Below are positions 49,976-59,267 of a DNA stretch of 64,000 nucleotides, piece by piece. The DNA is from Haemophilus parainfluenzae (GTDB lineage Bacteria; Pseudomonadota; Gammaproteobacteria; Enterobacterales; Pasteurellaceae): the NCBI RefSeq assembly GCF_003252725.1, contig NZ_QEPO01000002.1, positions 124,001 to 188,000 of the forward strand, written 5' to 3'. Both the position numbers and the translations under genes were made by a program. Position 1 is the first letter of the stretch, and the number at the start of each line of letters is the position of its first letter. The notes beneath the pieces were generated by a model. The model was not told the DNA's origin, searched no databases, and saw only the letters and a program-made list of their open reading frames with translations.

Positions 49976-50584
49976 TTACCAGCTATCACGGCGTTTACGT
50001 CTAGGTAAAATGTGAGGTAATACTAAGCCAATTAATAAACCTACACCTAATACTGAGCCGCCATAAATAAACCATTGGATCGCAATTTCACGTTTATTGG
50101 CATCAAGCATGGCTTCTAAATCACGATTTTTATTTTTCGTCATTTCTAATTCACGTTTAAGTTGTGAATTTTGTTCAAGCAATTCACTACTTTGTTGTTC
50201 AGCTTGTTTGCTACGGCGTTGAATTTCGTTTGTGCGTTGTTGCCAATCTGAATCGACACGATTCAGCTTTAATGTTAACTCTTGTACCTGTGCTTTTAAT
50301 TTTGGATTTTCTTCACGGCTACTTGGCGTAGAACTCAGTTCTGAGGTTAAAATCCATGCCTCGCGATTTTTATTATCACGAATTAGGGTATATTTTCCTT
50401 CTTGTCCTAAGACTGTTACCGCTTCGCCAGATTGGATTGCACCCGCGATCTTAAATTGATCACCTGCACCACGACGTAAATATGTGTTCAGATTTTCTGT
50501 CACATATTGCGTTTCAGCTTGTACTGTTCCAATGGTTGATCCCAATAGAACACAAGAAAATAAAAGTTTGCTCACTTTTGACAT
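49976..50584 (-). CDS. SH3-domain periplasmic/membrane protein (TIGR04211, YgiM-like)
   Basis: A 202-residue protein with a signal peptide (cleavage likely after VQA, residues 23-25), a bacterial SH3 domain (NTYLRRGAGDQFKIAGAIQSGEAVTVL) at 28-90, a coiled coil at about 95-165, and one C-terminal membrane segment (WFIYGGSVLGVGLLIGLVLP) with a basic tail. Function is unknown; the layout suggests a periplasmic spacer tied to the inner membrane. ATG 50584 has AGGAAG upstream. Same neighbours (cca, pitA) as in H. influenzae. Confidence 0.87.
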   Translation of the reverse strand: MSKVSKLLFSCVLLGSTIGTVQAETQYVTENLNTYLRRGAGDQFKIAGAIQSGEAVTVLGQEGKYTLIRDNKNREAWILTSELSSTPSSREENPKLKAQVQELTLKLNRVDSDWQQRTNEIQRRSKQAEQQSSELLEQNSQLKRELEMTKNKNRDLEAMLDANKREIAIQWFIYGGSVLGVGLLIGLVLPHILPRRKRRDSW

Positions 50585-50605
50585 AATACTTCCTAGATTC
50601 ATGAA

Positions 50606-50642
50606 GAAAGTGCGGTCGGAAAATGAAACAAACCGCACTTAT
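50606..50642. terminator. pitA terminator (USS dyad)
   Basis: AAAGTGCGGT / ACCGCACTT pair separated by 17 bases, between pitA and the SH3 protein. Confidence 0.75.
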
Positions 50643-50652
50643 AATAATTATA

Positions 50653-51915
50653 CTAGTGGAAAATCGCGCGAAGGATGTAGAAAATCACAATCGCAAAGAA
50701 TGCACCAGCAGGCAACGTTACAACCCATGAACTAATGATGTTACGGATAACTGTCAAGTTAAGCGCCGCAATACCACGTGCGAAACCGATACCTAAGATT
50801 GCGCCCACTAAAGTTTGTGTCGTGGAGATTGGTAAACCTGTACCCGATGCGACAACAACAGTCATCGCAGTTGCAAATTGTGCGGCAAAACCACGGCTAG
50901 GGGTTAAATCGGTAATACCCGATCCTACGGTTGCCATTACTTTTTGTCCCATTGCGATAAGACCAACGGCGATACCTAATGCACCTAAAGGTAAAATCCA
51001 CCAGGCTAAATCACCACCACTCAGGATTTTCCCGCCATTTTGCACGATTGATACCACAGAAGAAAGCGGACCAATTGCGTTAGCTACGTCATTAGACCCA
51101 TGTGCGAATGCCATTGCACAAGCGGTTAGAAGCATTAAGATACTAAAAATCTTTTCAACCGATCCGAATGATCCTTTTCTTGCTTTTGCAGTAAATGCTT
51201 TGCTGCGGAAGTAGAAATGGCAGAAAATCATACCAACAACGCTGATAAGCAATGAAATAAAGAGGGTTTCATTGTTAGAAAGATTTAAACCAACGTGTTT
51301 TAACCCTTTCGCCATGGTCACGATACAAAGTACGAATACGGTAATCGCCATGTAGTAAGGACCATATTTTTGTGCGTTTTTCAGTGGTTCTTCGGTATCG
51401 AAAATGAGTTTCTGGATACTGGCAAAGATGGTATAAGCTAAAAGTCCTGCGATCACGGGGGTGATAAACCAACTTCCAACGATCCCACCGATAGTAGACC
51501 AGTCAACAGAACTTGGGCCAATCGTAATACAAGCAAAACCAATTAAAGCTCCGATGATGGTGTGAGTACCAGAAACAGGCCAACCCATTTTTGTGGCGAT
51601 AAATAACCAAGCACCTGATGCAAAGAGAGTAGAAAGCATCCCTAATGCCAATACATCTGGCATCTCGACAAATTGAGAGGGATCGATCACACCACTTTTG
51701 ATGGTTTCTGTTACTTCACCGCCGGCTAAATAAGCCCCGGCAGATTCAAAAATGAGGGCAATAATAATGGCTTGTTTAGCTGTAATGGTACCCGAACCAA
51801 CTGAGGTACCCATTGAGTTTGATACGTCGTTGGCTCCAATACCAAATGCCATAAAAAAACCGAATACCGCGGTAATTAAGACTAACCACGAACCGTATGC
51901 ATTAATAATTTCCAT
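50653..51915 (-). CDS. pit: Inorganic phosphate transporter (PiT family)
   Basis: Low-affinity phosphate:cation symporter of 420 residues with about ten membrane segments. The PiT signature GANDVSNSMGTSVGSGTIT occurs at the N terminus and is echoed in the second half (GSNDVANAIGPLSSVV). It follows, on the same strand, a PhoU-like protein, the usual partner of PiT transporters. Confidence 0.95.
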   Translation of the reverse strand: MEIINAYGSWLVLITAVFGFFMAFGIGANDVSNSMGTSVGSGTITAKQAIIIALIFESAGAYLAGGEVTETIKSGVIDPSQFVEMPDVLALGMLSTLFASGAWLFIATKMGWPVSGTHTIIGALIGFACITIGPSSVDWSTIGGIVGSWFITPVIAGLLAYTIFASIQKLIFDTEEPLKNAQKYGPYYMAITVFVLCIVTMAKGLKHVGLNLSNNETLFISLLISVVGMIFCHFYFRSKAFTAKARKGSFGSVEKIFSILMLLTACAMAFAHGSNDVANAIGPLSSVVSIVQNGGKILSGGDLAWWILPLGALGIAVGLIAMGQKVMATVGSGITDLTPSRGFAAQFATAMTVVVASGTGLPISTTQTLVGAILGIGFARGIAALNLTVIRNIISSWVVTLPAGAFFAIVIFYILRAIFH

Positions 51916-51950
51916 AGTGATTTCCTATGTTGTAGTTAATGTCGTCAGAA

Positions 51951-52631
51951 TTAGGAACGGGCTAGCATTAATTCAATGCGAGATCCAACACGTTGAGCTT
52001 GATCGGCTAATACGCCTACCCATTCGATGATTTTATATAAGAACATCACATCAATAGGGTTATAACGACTTTCAATCGTGTAGAGCATTTTACGTAATTT
52101 AATTTGCATTTGATCTGTATCGTCTTCAATGCTGTCTAGCTCTTGAATCATATGGTTCACTAACTTTAATTCACGGCCTTTAAAACCGGTTTCAAGTAGT
52201 TTATCCATTTCTTCAATCACTAAATGAGCTTGATGAATAGAATCTAAACTACGTTGAACATAATGCAAAAATTCTTCCTGCATTTCTTCAGGAATGCCAA
52301 ATTGGCGACCAATCATACGACCAGCAATATCTTTAGCATAGTTAGCTAATTTGTCTTGTTGGGTGACTAATTCGAGTAAATCGGTACGATCAATGGGTAA
52401 AAATAAACCGCGAGGCAATTTCAAACGGATTTCGCGTTTTAAACTATCTGCTTCACGTTCACATTGAGAAATGTCTAGACGTGTTTTTTCCGCATCATCC
52501 CATTGTTTTACAAAGGTATGTTGGAAGAATGGAATTAATAAATCACAACATTCAGTCACTTTGTCAGAATGTTTCTGTAGTGGTTTTAAAGGAGAATGGG
52601 CAAATAATCCGAGAATATTATTCATTGCCAT
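51951..52631 (-). CDS. PhoU-like protein of TIGR00153 (Pit accessory)
   Basis: A 226-residue all-helical cytoplasmic protein of the DUF47/PhoU-like group, nearly always encoded beside a PiT transporter and thought to control it. Typical stretches are CEREADSLKREIRLKLPRGLFLPIDRTDLLEL and ALDSIEDD-like LDSIEDDTDQMQ. The start at ATG 52631 (MAMNNILGLF) has GGAGT upstream. 35 bases separate it from pit, so they form an operon. Confidence 0.9.
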   Translation of the reverse strand: MAMNNILGLFAHSPLKPLQKHSDKVTECCDLLIPFFQHTFVKQWDDAEKTRLDISQCEREADSLKREIRLKLPRGLFLPIDRTDLLELVTQQDKLANYAKDIAGRMIGRQFGIPEEMQEEFLHYVQRSLDSIHQAHLVIEEMDKLLETGFKGRELKLVNHMIQELDSIEDDTDQMQIKLRKMLYTIESRYNPIDVMFLYKIIEWVGVLADQAQRVGSRIELMLARS

Positions 52632-52769
52632 AGGTGTTTTACTCCATAACAAGGGTTAAAATTTCGGTTGCATATTACCTGATTTTATAAGGAAATACAC
52701 GAAAAAGATCTTGATTTGTATAAAATTATCTGTATATTCAAACAGTTAAAAGTGATAAGGAAAAATAAA

Positions 52770-53792
52770 ATGAGTAATGAAGTTGAATTAAAGCTTGCAG
52801 TTACCTCTGATGCTTTCGATACCCTAAAAACACATCTCAATCAATTCAATATCTTAGAACAAAATACAGTCTTTCTGGGAAATGCCTATTTCGATTATCC
52901 CGACCATTTTTTGGCTAAACAAAAAATGGGATTGCGTGTACGTCAGGAAAATAATGATTTTACACTCACTTTAAAAACAGACGGAAAAGTGGTTGGCGGA
53001 TTGCATAGCCGTCCAGAATACAATTTATCTATACCTGATAATTCAGTACCCACAACGGAACAATTAACCTCGTTGTATCCATTTGAAAACTTACCTTCCG
53101 CTACATTACAACCAATTTTCTCAACAGATTTTAACCGCACTTTTTGGTTGATTGCGTTTGGCGCATCAAAAATTGAAGTGGCCTTCGATCAAGGGAAAAT
53201 TTTATCGGGGGAAAAAACACAGCCTATTTGTGAAATTGAATTCGAATTAAAAGAAGGGATCGTTTCAGATCTTTTCCATTTTGTCTCACTTTTACCTTTT
53301 GAACAGGATATTTATTTTAGTTCAGCAAGCAAAGCAAAACGCGGCTATCAATTAGGCAGCAAACCACTTCTGATTGATTGGTTAAATAAATGGCGTGATT
53401 TCTTAAAAGAGGAACGAGAGGGAAGTACGGTTGATTCTCGCGAACAATTAAGTGCAGTCATGAAAATGGAGCAGAAATTGATTGAGGAAACCCTTTCATT
53501 CCCAACGGATGTGTTTGCTTTCGATTTTATGAAAACCGTTGAACGTGTCGGCGCATTTTTCAATCTTTATCATTATTATGATGACAACAAAGCCTTGTTT
53601 GAAAAACTGGACGAAAATCGATCAGCTGAGTTATTAGCAAGTAATCAATTTTTCCTTAATGAAATAAAAGGATTAATTACCTTTCATAGTGAAACAAAAG
53701 ATAATGTTCAAACTATTGATAAGTTAAAAGCGTTATTAAAGAGCCGTGCATATTTTGAAAGAATGCTCGGTTTAATGATATTGATGGCTTAA
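52770..53792 (+). CDS. CYTH-domain protein (inorganic triphosphatase YgiF-like)
   Basis: A 340-residue protein whose first 200 residues are a CYTH domain with the ExExK signature right at the start (NEVELKL) and paired basic residues (RVRQE, TLKTDG). E. coli YgiF hydrolyses inorganic triphosphate and carries a C-terminal CHAD domain; here the C-terminal part is only about 130 residues and CHAD is not clear, so it looks reduced. ATG 52770 with AAGGAAAAA upstream is the start. It is 25 bases from radA. Confidence 0.82.
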   Translation: MSNEVELKLAVTSDAFDTLKTHLNQFNILEQNTVFLGNAYFDYPDHFLAKQKMGLRVRQENNDFTLTLKTDGKVVGGLHSRPEYNLSIPDNSVPTTEQLTSLYPFENLPSATLQPIFSTDFNRTFWLIAFGASKIEVAFDQGKILSGEKTQPICEIEFELKEGIVSDLFHFVSLLPFEQDIYFSSASKAKRGYQLGSKPLLIDWLNKWRDFLKEEREGSTVDSREQLSAVMKMEQKLIEETLSFPTDVFAFDFMKTVERVGAFFNLYHYYDDNKALFEKLDENRSAELLASNQFFLNEIKGLITFHSETKDNVQTIDKLKALLKSRAYFERMLGLMILMA

Positions 53793-53817
53793 AACGGATT
53801 CTTTAAAGGATACAAAA

Positions 53818-55197
53818 ATGGCAAAAGCCCCTAAAACTGCTTATGTATGTAATGATTGTGGCGCTGAATTTTCGCGCTGGCAAGGGCAGTGTTCTGCTTG
53901 TAAAGCCTGGAATACCATTAGTGAAGTGCGGTTAATTTCAGCCTCAAATTCCACAAAAAATGATCGTTTTAGCGGTTATGCAGGAGAAACTCGCGCAAAA
54001 ATCCAAACGCTTTCTGAAATTAGCTTGCAAGAGACACCGCGTTTCACCAGTGGATTTAAAGAATTAGATCGCGTATTAGGTGGCGGGATCGTACCGGGGA
54101 GTGCCATTTTAATTGGTGGGCATCCTGGTGCGGGGAAAAGTACCTTGTTACTTCAAGTGATGTGTGGATTAGCAAAAAATATGACCGCACTTTATGTCAC
54201 GGGGGAAGAGTCGCTTCAACAAGTGGCTATGCGAGCTAATCGCTTAAATCTGCCGACAGATAAATTAAATATGTTATCTGAAACCTCCGTCGAGCAAATT
54301 TGTAATCTAGCGGATCAGTTGAAACCTCAAATTATTGTGGTGGATTCGATCCAGGTTATGCACCTTTCAGATATTCAATCCTCTCCAGGAAGTGTGGCAC
54401 AAGTGCGTGAATGTGCCTCTTTCCTGACTCGTTATGCGAAAACCCGACAAGTTGCCATCATTATGGTTGGGCATGTCACCAAAGATGGCACCCTTGCGGG
54501 TCCAAAAGTATTGGAGCATGCTATTGACTGTTCATTATTGCTAGAAGGGGAGGCAGATTCCCGTTTCCGTACATTGCGTAGCCATAAAAACCGTTTTGGC
54601 GCAGTGAATGAGCTAGGGGTATTTGGTATGACAGAGCAAGGCTTGCGTGAGGTGAAAAATCCATCGGCAATTTTCTTAAGCCGTGGTGATGAACAAATGC
54701 CTGGTAGCTCGGTAATGGTTCTTTGGGAAGGAACGCGTCCGCTTTTAGTTGAAATTCAAGCGTTGGTGGATCATTCCATGCTTGCAAATCCGCGCCGTGT
54801 GGCAGTAGGACTAGAACAAAATCGTTTAGCTTTATTGCTTGCGGTATTACATCGCCATGGTGGACTACAAATGTCGGATCAAGATGTTTTTGTGAATGTC
54901 GTTGGCGGTGTAAAAGTCGGAGAAACAGGGGCGGATCTTGCATTATTACTTGCATTAATTTCGAGTTTCCGTAATCGACCGTTACCACAAGATTTAGTTG
55001 TTTTTGGGGAAGTTGGGTTAGCCGGTGAAATTCGACCGGTAACCAGTGGTCAAGAACGTATTAGTGAAGCCGCAAAACATGGTTTTAAACGCGCGATTGT
55101 CCCTTTCGCTAATAAGCCAAAAAGTGCGGTTGAGAATATGGAAGTTTTTACGGTGAAAAAACTCGCTGATGCACTTGCCATTTTGGATAATTTCTAA
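53818..55197 (+). CDS. radA: DNA repair protein RadA
   Basis: RecA-like branch-migration ATPase, 459 residues. N-terminal zinc finger (CNDCGAEFSRWQGQCSAC), Walker A GGHPGAGKST at about 100, the RadA-specific KNRFG motif, and a C-terminal Lon-protease-like domain (GGVKVGETGADLALLLAL). It helps recombination, including natural transformation, which fits the USS-rich genome. Three USS copies lie within the gene. Confidence 0.97.
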   Translation: MAKAPKTAYVCNDCGAEFSRWQGQCSACKAWNTISEVRLISASNSTKNDRFSGYAGETRAKIQTLSEISLQETPRFTSGFKELDRVLGGGIVPGSAILIGGHPGAGKSTLLLQVMCGLAKNMTALYVTGEESLQQVAMRANRLNLPTDKLNMLSETSVEQICNLADQLKPQIIVVDSIQVMHLSDIQSSPGSVAQVRECASFLTRYAKTRQVAIIMVGHVTKDGTLAGPKVLEHAIDCSLLLEGEADSRFRTLRSHKNRFGAVNELGVFGMTEQGLREVKNPSAIFLSRGDEQMPGSSVMVLWEGTRPLLVEIQALVDHSMLANPRRVAVGLEQNRLALLLAVLHRHGGLQMSDQDVFVNVVGGVKVGETGADLALLLALISSFRNRPLPQDLVVFGEVGLAGEIRPVTSGQERISEAAKHGFKRAIVPFANKPKSAVENMEVFTVKKLADALAILDNF

Positions 55198-55279
55198 AAA
55201 AACGTTGTCCTATTGTTGTCTGATTACTGAAAGTTTTTGATAAATTAGATAGAATATGCGCCGTACATAAGGAAAGGTT

Positions 55280-55759
55280 ATGGAAAAGAAATTAAATAAA
55301 GCGTTGGATAGCATTGATATCAAAATCTTAAATGAATTACAACGCAACGGTAAAATCTCTAATATCGATTTATCAAAGAAAGTTGGGTTATCGCCAACGC
55401 CTTGCTTAGAAAGGGTAAAACGCTTAGAAAAACAAGGTGTGATTATGGGCTATCGGGCGCTATTAAATCCTGAATTATTGGATGCGCCTTTATTGGTGAT
55501 CGTTGAAATTACACTTGTGCGTGGTAAACCGGATGTTTTCGAAGAGTTTAATGCCGCGATTCAAGCACTTGATGAAATTCTCGAATGTCATTTGGTATCA
55601 GGTGATTTCGATTATTTACTCAAGACACGTGTAGCAGATATGGCCGCATATCGAAAATTATTGGGTACCACATTATTGCGCTTACCTGGTGTGAATGACA
55701 CCCGAACTTATGTCGTCATGGAAGAAGTGAAACAAACTAATTATCTCGTACTAAAATAA
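55280..55759 (+). CDS. lrp: Leucine-responsive regulatory protein
   Basis: AsnC/Lrp-family regulator of 159 residues: helix-turn-helix (NIDLSKKVGLSPTPCLERVKRLEKQGVI) and the C-terminal RAM ligand domain. Very close to E. coli Lrp, so leucine is the expected effector. ftsK begins two bases after the stop, the same order as in E. coli (lrp-ftsK-lolA-rarA). Confidence 0.96.
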   Translation: MEKKLNKALDSIDIKILNELQRNGKISNIDLSKKVGLSPTPCLERVKRLEKQGVIMGYRALLNPELLDAPLLVIVEITLVRGKPDVFEEFNAAIQALDEILECHLVSGDFDYLLKTRVADMAAYRKLLGTTLLRLPGVNDTRTYVVMEEVKQTNYLVLK

Positions 55760-55761
55760 AA

Positions 55762-58551
55762 ATGATTAAACGAATTACAAAACGATTTACACCGAAACAA
55801 TATTTAGCAGAATTATTACTCGGATTGACCGCGCTTTTAGGTTTATATTTAATCGTGGCATGGTCAAGCTATACGCCATTAGATAACTCTTGGTCTACAG
55901 CAAGTTTTCAAACTGAAACCATCAATAAAGCCGGTGCTTTTGGTGCTTGGTTAATTGATGCGTTTTTTGTTTTTCTCGGCTATGTCGGTCATCTCATTCC
56001 GTTTGTCATTTTTATCGTACCGATTTATTTACTGAAAATCAAAGCGGTTCATTCTCTCTCTGTAACCCGTATTGCATTACGTTCCTTTGGCTTTATTGCT
56101 CTCATCGTTGGCTTAACTATGATGGCAACATTGTTGCTTTCAAATACGAACTACTATCTAGCTGGTGGCGTATTTGGTGGCAGCTTAGTGGTGAATTTAT
56201 ATCCTACACTCGGTAAGTTTGGCTGTATTTTAGTCGGCTTTATCTGTGCAGTTGTAGGCTTTATTTTCTGTTCCGGTGCATCATTAATTCGTTTAATTGT
56301 GAAATTCTATCATTGGCTAACCATGAAAAATCAGCCGGCAGAAGAGGAGCATGCAGAACATACTTCTGTAGATGATCTTGAACAAATTGTGATTGAGGCG
56401 CCTCAACAACTGGCTTTCTCTGATTCTCAATTGGAAACTGAATCTACAGAGGATAAAAAAGAGGAAGTGTCTGAAAATAACTTTGTTAAGTCAGAGCAAC
56501 TAATAAATATTAGCGGGCTATCTTCACCGAGCGTTTCAGAACCTACAGATGTTGAAAAATTAGAAGATAAGTTTAAAGGCTTCACGGTTGAATCTGACAA
56601 TTTACCGAATGTGTCAATTTCGACTACTTCTTCCGTTGAATTGCCAACAAAAGAAGATTTTTCAGCAACATGGAAAAATCCGCAAGTGAATGCTCAAAGT
56701 GTGGATGAGTCAGATGACATTTTTGAAGAAAATGAGATGCCAAAAGTGTCACTTAAAACACCTGAAAATACAACCGCACTTTATCCAACTTATGATGAAC
56801 CTTTAGAATCAGAAAATGATGGTTTAGAAGATGAATTGGCGCGTCAGTTTGCTGCACAAGAGCAAGCACGTATGCAAGAAATGGAAGTGCGAGCAAAAGC
56901 CTCAAATGCTGAAGATGCATTGAAAGTGATCTTGAATGAACCAGCGGTTTCAGTACCTAAAGAGCGTGAAATTCATATTGAGAATGCGACTGAAACAACC
57001 TATAAGCCGTATTCAGATACGCTTATTCATCCCGCATTCCAACAACCAACGAATAAACGTGAAAAACCAACGACACCATTACCAAGTTTAGATTTACTTG
57101 AGCATCGTCCTACACAGGCTCAAGACATTACGCGTGAGGAAATTTTGGACACGTCTGCACGCATAGAACAACAATTGAAGAATTTTAATGTCAAAGCAAC
57201 GGTACAAGATGTGTTAGTTGGCCCTGTGGTGACTCGTTATGAGCTTGAATTACAACCGGGTGTAAAAGCATCTAAAGTAACAAGTATTGATACCGATTTA
57301 GCACGAGCATTGATGTTCCGTGCGATTCGTGTGGCGGAAGTGATTCCAGGCAAACCTTATATTGGTATTGAAACGCCAAATGCACACCGTCAAATAGTGC
57401 CATTGCGTGATGTGCTCGATAGCAATGAATTCCGTTCATCAACATCATTGCTTTCAATGGCTTTGGGTAAAGATATTAGCGGAAAACCCGTTGTGGTTGA
57501 TTTGGCTAAAATGCCTCACTTGCTTGTTGCAGGTTCAACAGGCTCGGGTAAGTCTGTTGGTGTGAATACCATGATTTTAAGTTTGCTTTTCCGTGTGACA
57601 CCGGATGAAGTGAAATTTATTATGATTGACCCGAAAGTGGTTGAGCTTTCTATTTATAACGATATCCCACACTTGCTTACCCCTGTTGTGACGGATATGA
57701 AAAAAGCGGCGAATGCATTGCGTTGGTGCGTAGATGAAATGGAACGTCGTTATCAATTATTATCAGCCTTACGTGTGCGTAACATTGAGGGTTATAACGA
57801 AAAAATTGAAGAATATGAAAAACTCAATATGCCAATTCCAAACCCAATTTGGAAACCTGGCGATACAATGGATAAGATGCCGCCTCCATTAGAAAAATTG
57901 AGTTATATTGTCGTGATCGTTGATGAGTTTGCGGACTTAATGATGGTTGCAGGCAAACAAATTGAAGAGTTAATTGCTCGCTTAGCACAAAAAGCTCGTG
58001 CGATTGGTATTCACTTGATTTTAGCAACACAACGCCCTTCAGTAGATGTAATTACCGGGTTAATTAAAGCTAATATCCCAAGCCGTATCGCCTTTACTGT
58101 GGCAAGCAAAATTGACTCTAGAACGATTCTGGACCAGGGCGGTGCAGAAGCCTTATTGGGCCGTGGTGATATGTTATATTCAGGTCAAGGTTCTTCGGAT
58201 CTTGTTCGGGTACACGGTGCCTTTATGAGTGATGATGAGGTGGCGCGTGTGGCAGATGATTGGCGTGCACGTGGTAAACCGAATTATATTGATGGCATTT
58301 TAGATGGCGCGGATGATGAAGAATCAGGTGAGAAATCAACGACAAGTAGTGGCGATCTTGATGCATTATTTGATGAAGTCGTTGAATTTGTATTAAGCAC
58401 AGGCAATACATCGACTTCTTATGTTCAACGTAAATTTAGTGTTGGGTTTAACCGAGCGGCTCGAATTATGGATCAGCTGGAAGAACAAGGTATTTTAGGC
58501 CCAATGAAAAATGGAAAACGAGAAATTTTAGCTCGACGTTCCGAATATTAA
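55762..58551 (+). CDS. ftsK: DNA translocase FtsK
   Basis: Septum-bound DNA pump that couples division with chromosome dimer resolution. 929 residues: four to five membrane helices in the first 190, an acidic low-complexity linker at about 195-440 (much shorter than the linker in the 1329-residue E. coli protein), the motor with Walker A GSTGSGKSVGVN at about 591-602 and Walker B VVIVDEFADLMM, and the winged-helix gamma domain at the end (VQRKFSVGFNRAARIMDQLEEQGI) that reads KOPS sites. Confidence 0.97.
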   Translation: MIKRITKRFTPKQYLAELLLGLTALLGLYLIVAWSSYTPLDNSWSTASFQTETINKAGAFGAWLIDAFFVFLGYVGHLIPFVIFIVPIYLLKIKAVHSLSVTRIALRSFGFIALIVGLTMMATLLLSNTNYYLAGGVFGGSLVVNLYPTLGKFGCILVGFICAVVGFIFCSGASLIRLIVKFYHWLTMKNQPAEEEHAEHTSVDDLEQIVIEAPQQLAFSDSQLETESTEDKKEEVSENNFVKSEQLINISGLSSPSVSEPTDVEKLEDKFKGFTVESDNLPNVSISTTSSVELPTKEDFSATWKNPQVNAQSVDESDDIFEENEMPKVSLKTPENTTALYPTYDEPLESENDGLEDELARQFAAQEQARMQEMEVRAKASNAEDALKVILNEPAVSVPKEREIHIENATETTYKPYSDTLIHPAFQQPTNKREKPTTPLPSLDLLEHRPTQAQDITREEILDTSARIEQQLKNFNVKATVQDVLVGPVVTRYELELQPGVKASKVTSIDTDLARALMFRAIRVAEVIPGKPYIGIETPNAHRQIVPLRDVLDSNEFRSSTSLLSMALGKDISGKPVVVDLAKMPHLLVAGSTGSGKSVGVNTMILSLLFRVTPDEVKFIMIDPKVVELSIYNDIPHLLTPVVTDMKKAANALRWCVDEMERRYQLLSALRVRNIEGYNEKIEEYEKLNMPIPNPIWKPGDTMDKMPPPLEKLSYIVVIVDEFADLMMVAGKQIEELIARLAQKARAIGIHLILATQRPSVDVITGLIKANIPSRIAFTVASKIDSRTILDQGGAEALLGRGDMLYSGQGSSDLVRVHGAFMSDDEVARVADDWRARGKPNYIDGILDGADDEESGEKSTTSSGDLDALFDEVVEFVLSTGNTSTSYVQRKFSVGFNRAARIMDQLEEQGILGPMKNGKREILARRSEY

Positions 58552-58587
58552 TTCTCTTGAGTTTCACTTTACAAAAAGGAAAGTAGA

Positions 58588-59214
58588 ATGAAAAAAACAT
58601 TATTAAAAATGACCGCACTTACCGCACTTTTAAGCGCAAGTAGTTTTGCTTTTGCTGATGCGGTAGATGAGCTGCAAAATCGCTTAAATCAAGTGACAGT
58701 ATTGAGCGCTGATTTCTCTCAAACCGTGACCTCTGTTGGCGGTAAAAACGTTCAACAAGGAAGTGGAAAACTTCAAATTAAACGTCCAAATCTTTTCCGT
58801 ATGGATACCAAATCACCGCAAGAAACACAAATTATTGCAGATGGTAAAACCCTTTGGTATTACGATCCATTCGTACAACAAGTGACAGCTCAATGGGTGA
58901 AGGATGCGGTAAATAATACCCCTTTCGTCCTTTTAACCAGTAACGATAAAAGCCACTGGAATCAGTATTCAGTGACGCAGAATGCAGATACATTTGTGCT
59001 AAAACCAAAGGCAAAAAATAGCAACATTAAACAGTTTGATATTCGTGTAGATACAAATGGTGTGTTAAAAAATTTCAGCACCACAGAAAAAGATGGTCAA
59101 ACCAATCTTTATGTGTTGCGTAACATTACAAATCAAACACTAGCTGATAGCTTATTCCAATTTAGCGTACCAAAAGGCGTGGAATTGGATGACCAACGTA
59201 AAGGTAAAAAATAA
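58588..59214 (+). CDS. lolA: Outer-membrane lipoprotein carrier protein LolA
   Basis: Periplasmic shuttle taking lipoproteins from LolCDE to LolB. 208 residues with a signal peptide cleaved after A23 ([11 protein letters not shown]). The signal peptide segment TALTALL is encoded by two adjoining USS cores in the reverse sense (from 58611), an unusual tandem. AAAGGAAAG precedes the start. Body motifs DFSQTV and [23 protein letters not shown] (shown in part) are family-typical. Confidence 0.96.
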   Translation: MKKTLLKMTALTALLSASSFAFADAVDELQNRLNQVTVLSADFSQTVTSVGGKNVQQGSGKLQIKRPNLFRMDTKSPQETQIIADGKTLWYYDPFVQQVTAQWVKDAVNNTPFVLLTSNDKSHWNQYSVTQNADTFVLKPKAKNSNIKQFDIRVDTNGVLKNFSTTEKDGQTNLYVLRNITNQTLADSLFQFSVPKGVELDDQRKGKK

Positions 59215-59219
59215 TCCAT

Positions 59220-59250
59220 AAGGTGTGAATGATAATCTTCACACCTTTTG
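59220..59250 (+). terminator. lolA terminator
   Basis: AAGGTGTGAA / TTCACACCTT stem with an 8-base loop; followed by TTTGC, so only moderately strong, and rarA starts 18 bases later. Confidence 0.65.
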
Positions 59251-59267
59251 CTTATTAAGGAAAGAAT

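Noticed and set aside
50735-51214. 159-codon plus-strand open frame opposite pit
   Set aside because: Antisense shadow of the phosphate transporter, rich in Pro and Ile as expected from reversed membrane codons.
54521-54988. 155-codon minus-strand open frame inside radA
   Set aside because: Antisense shadow over the RadA Lon-like domain.
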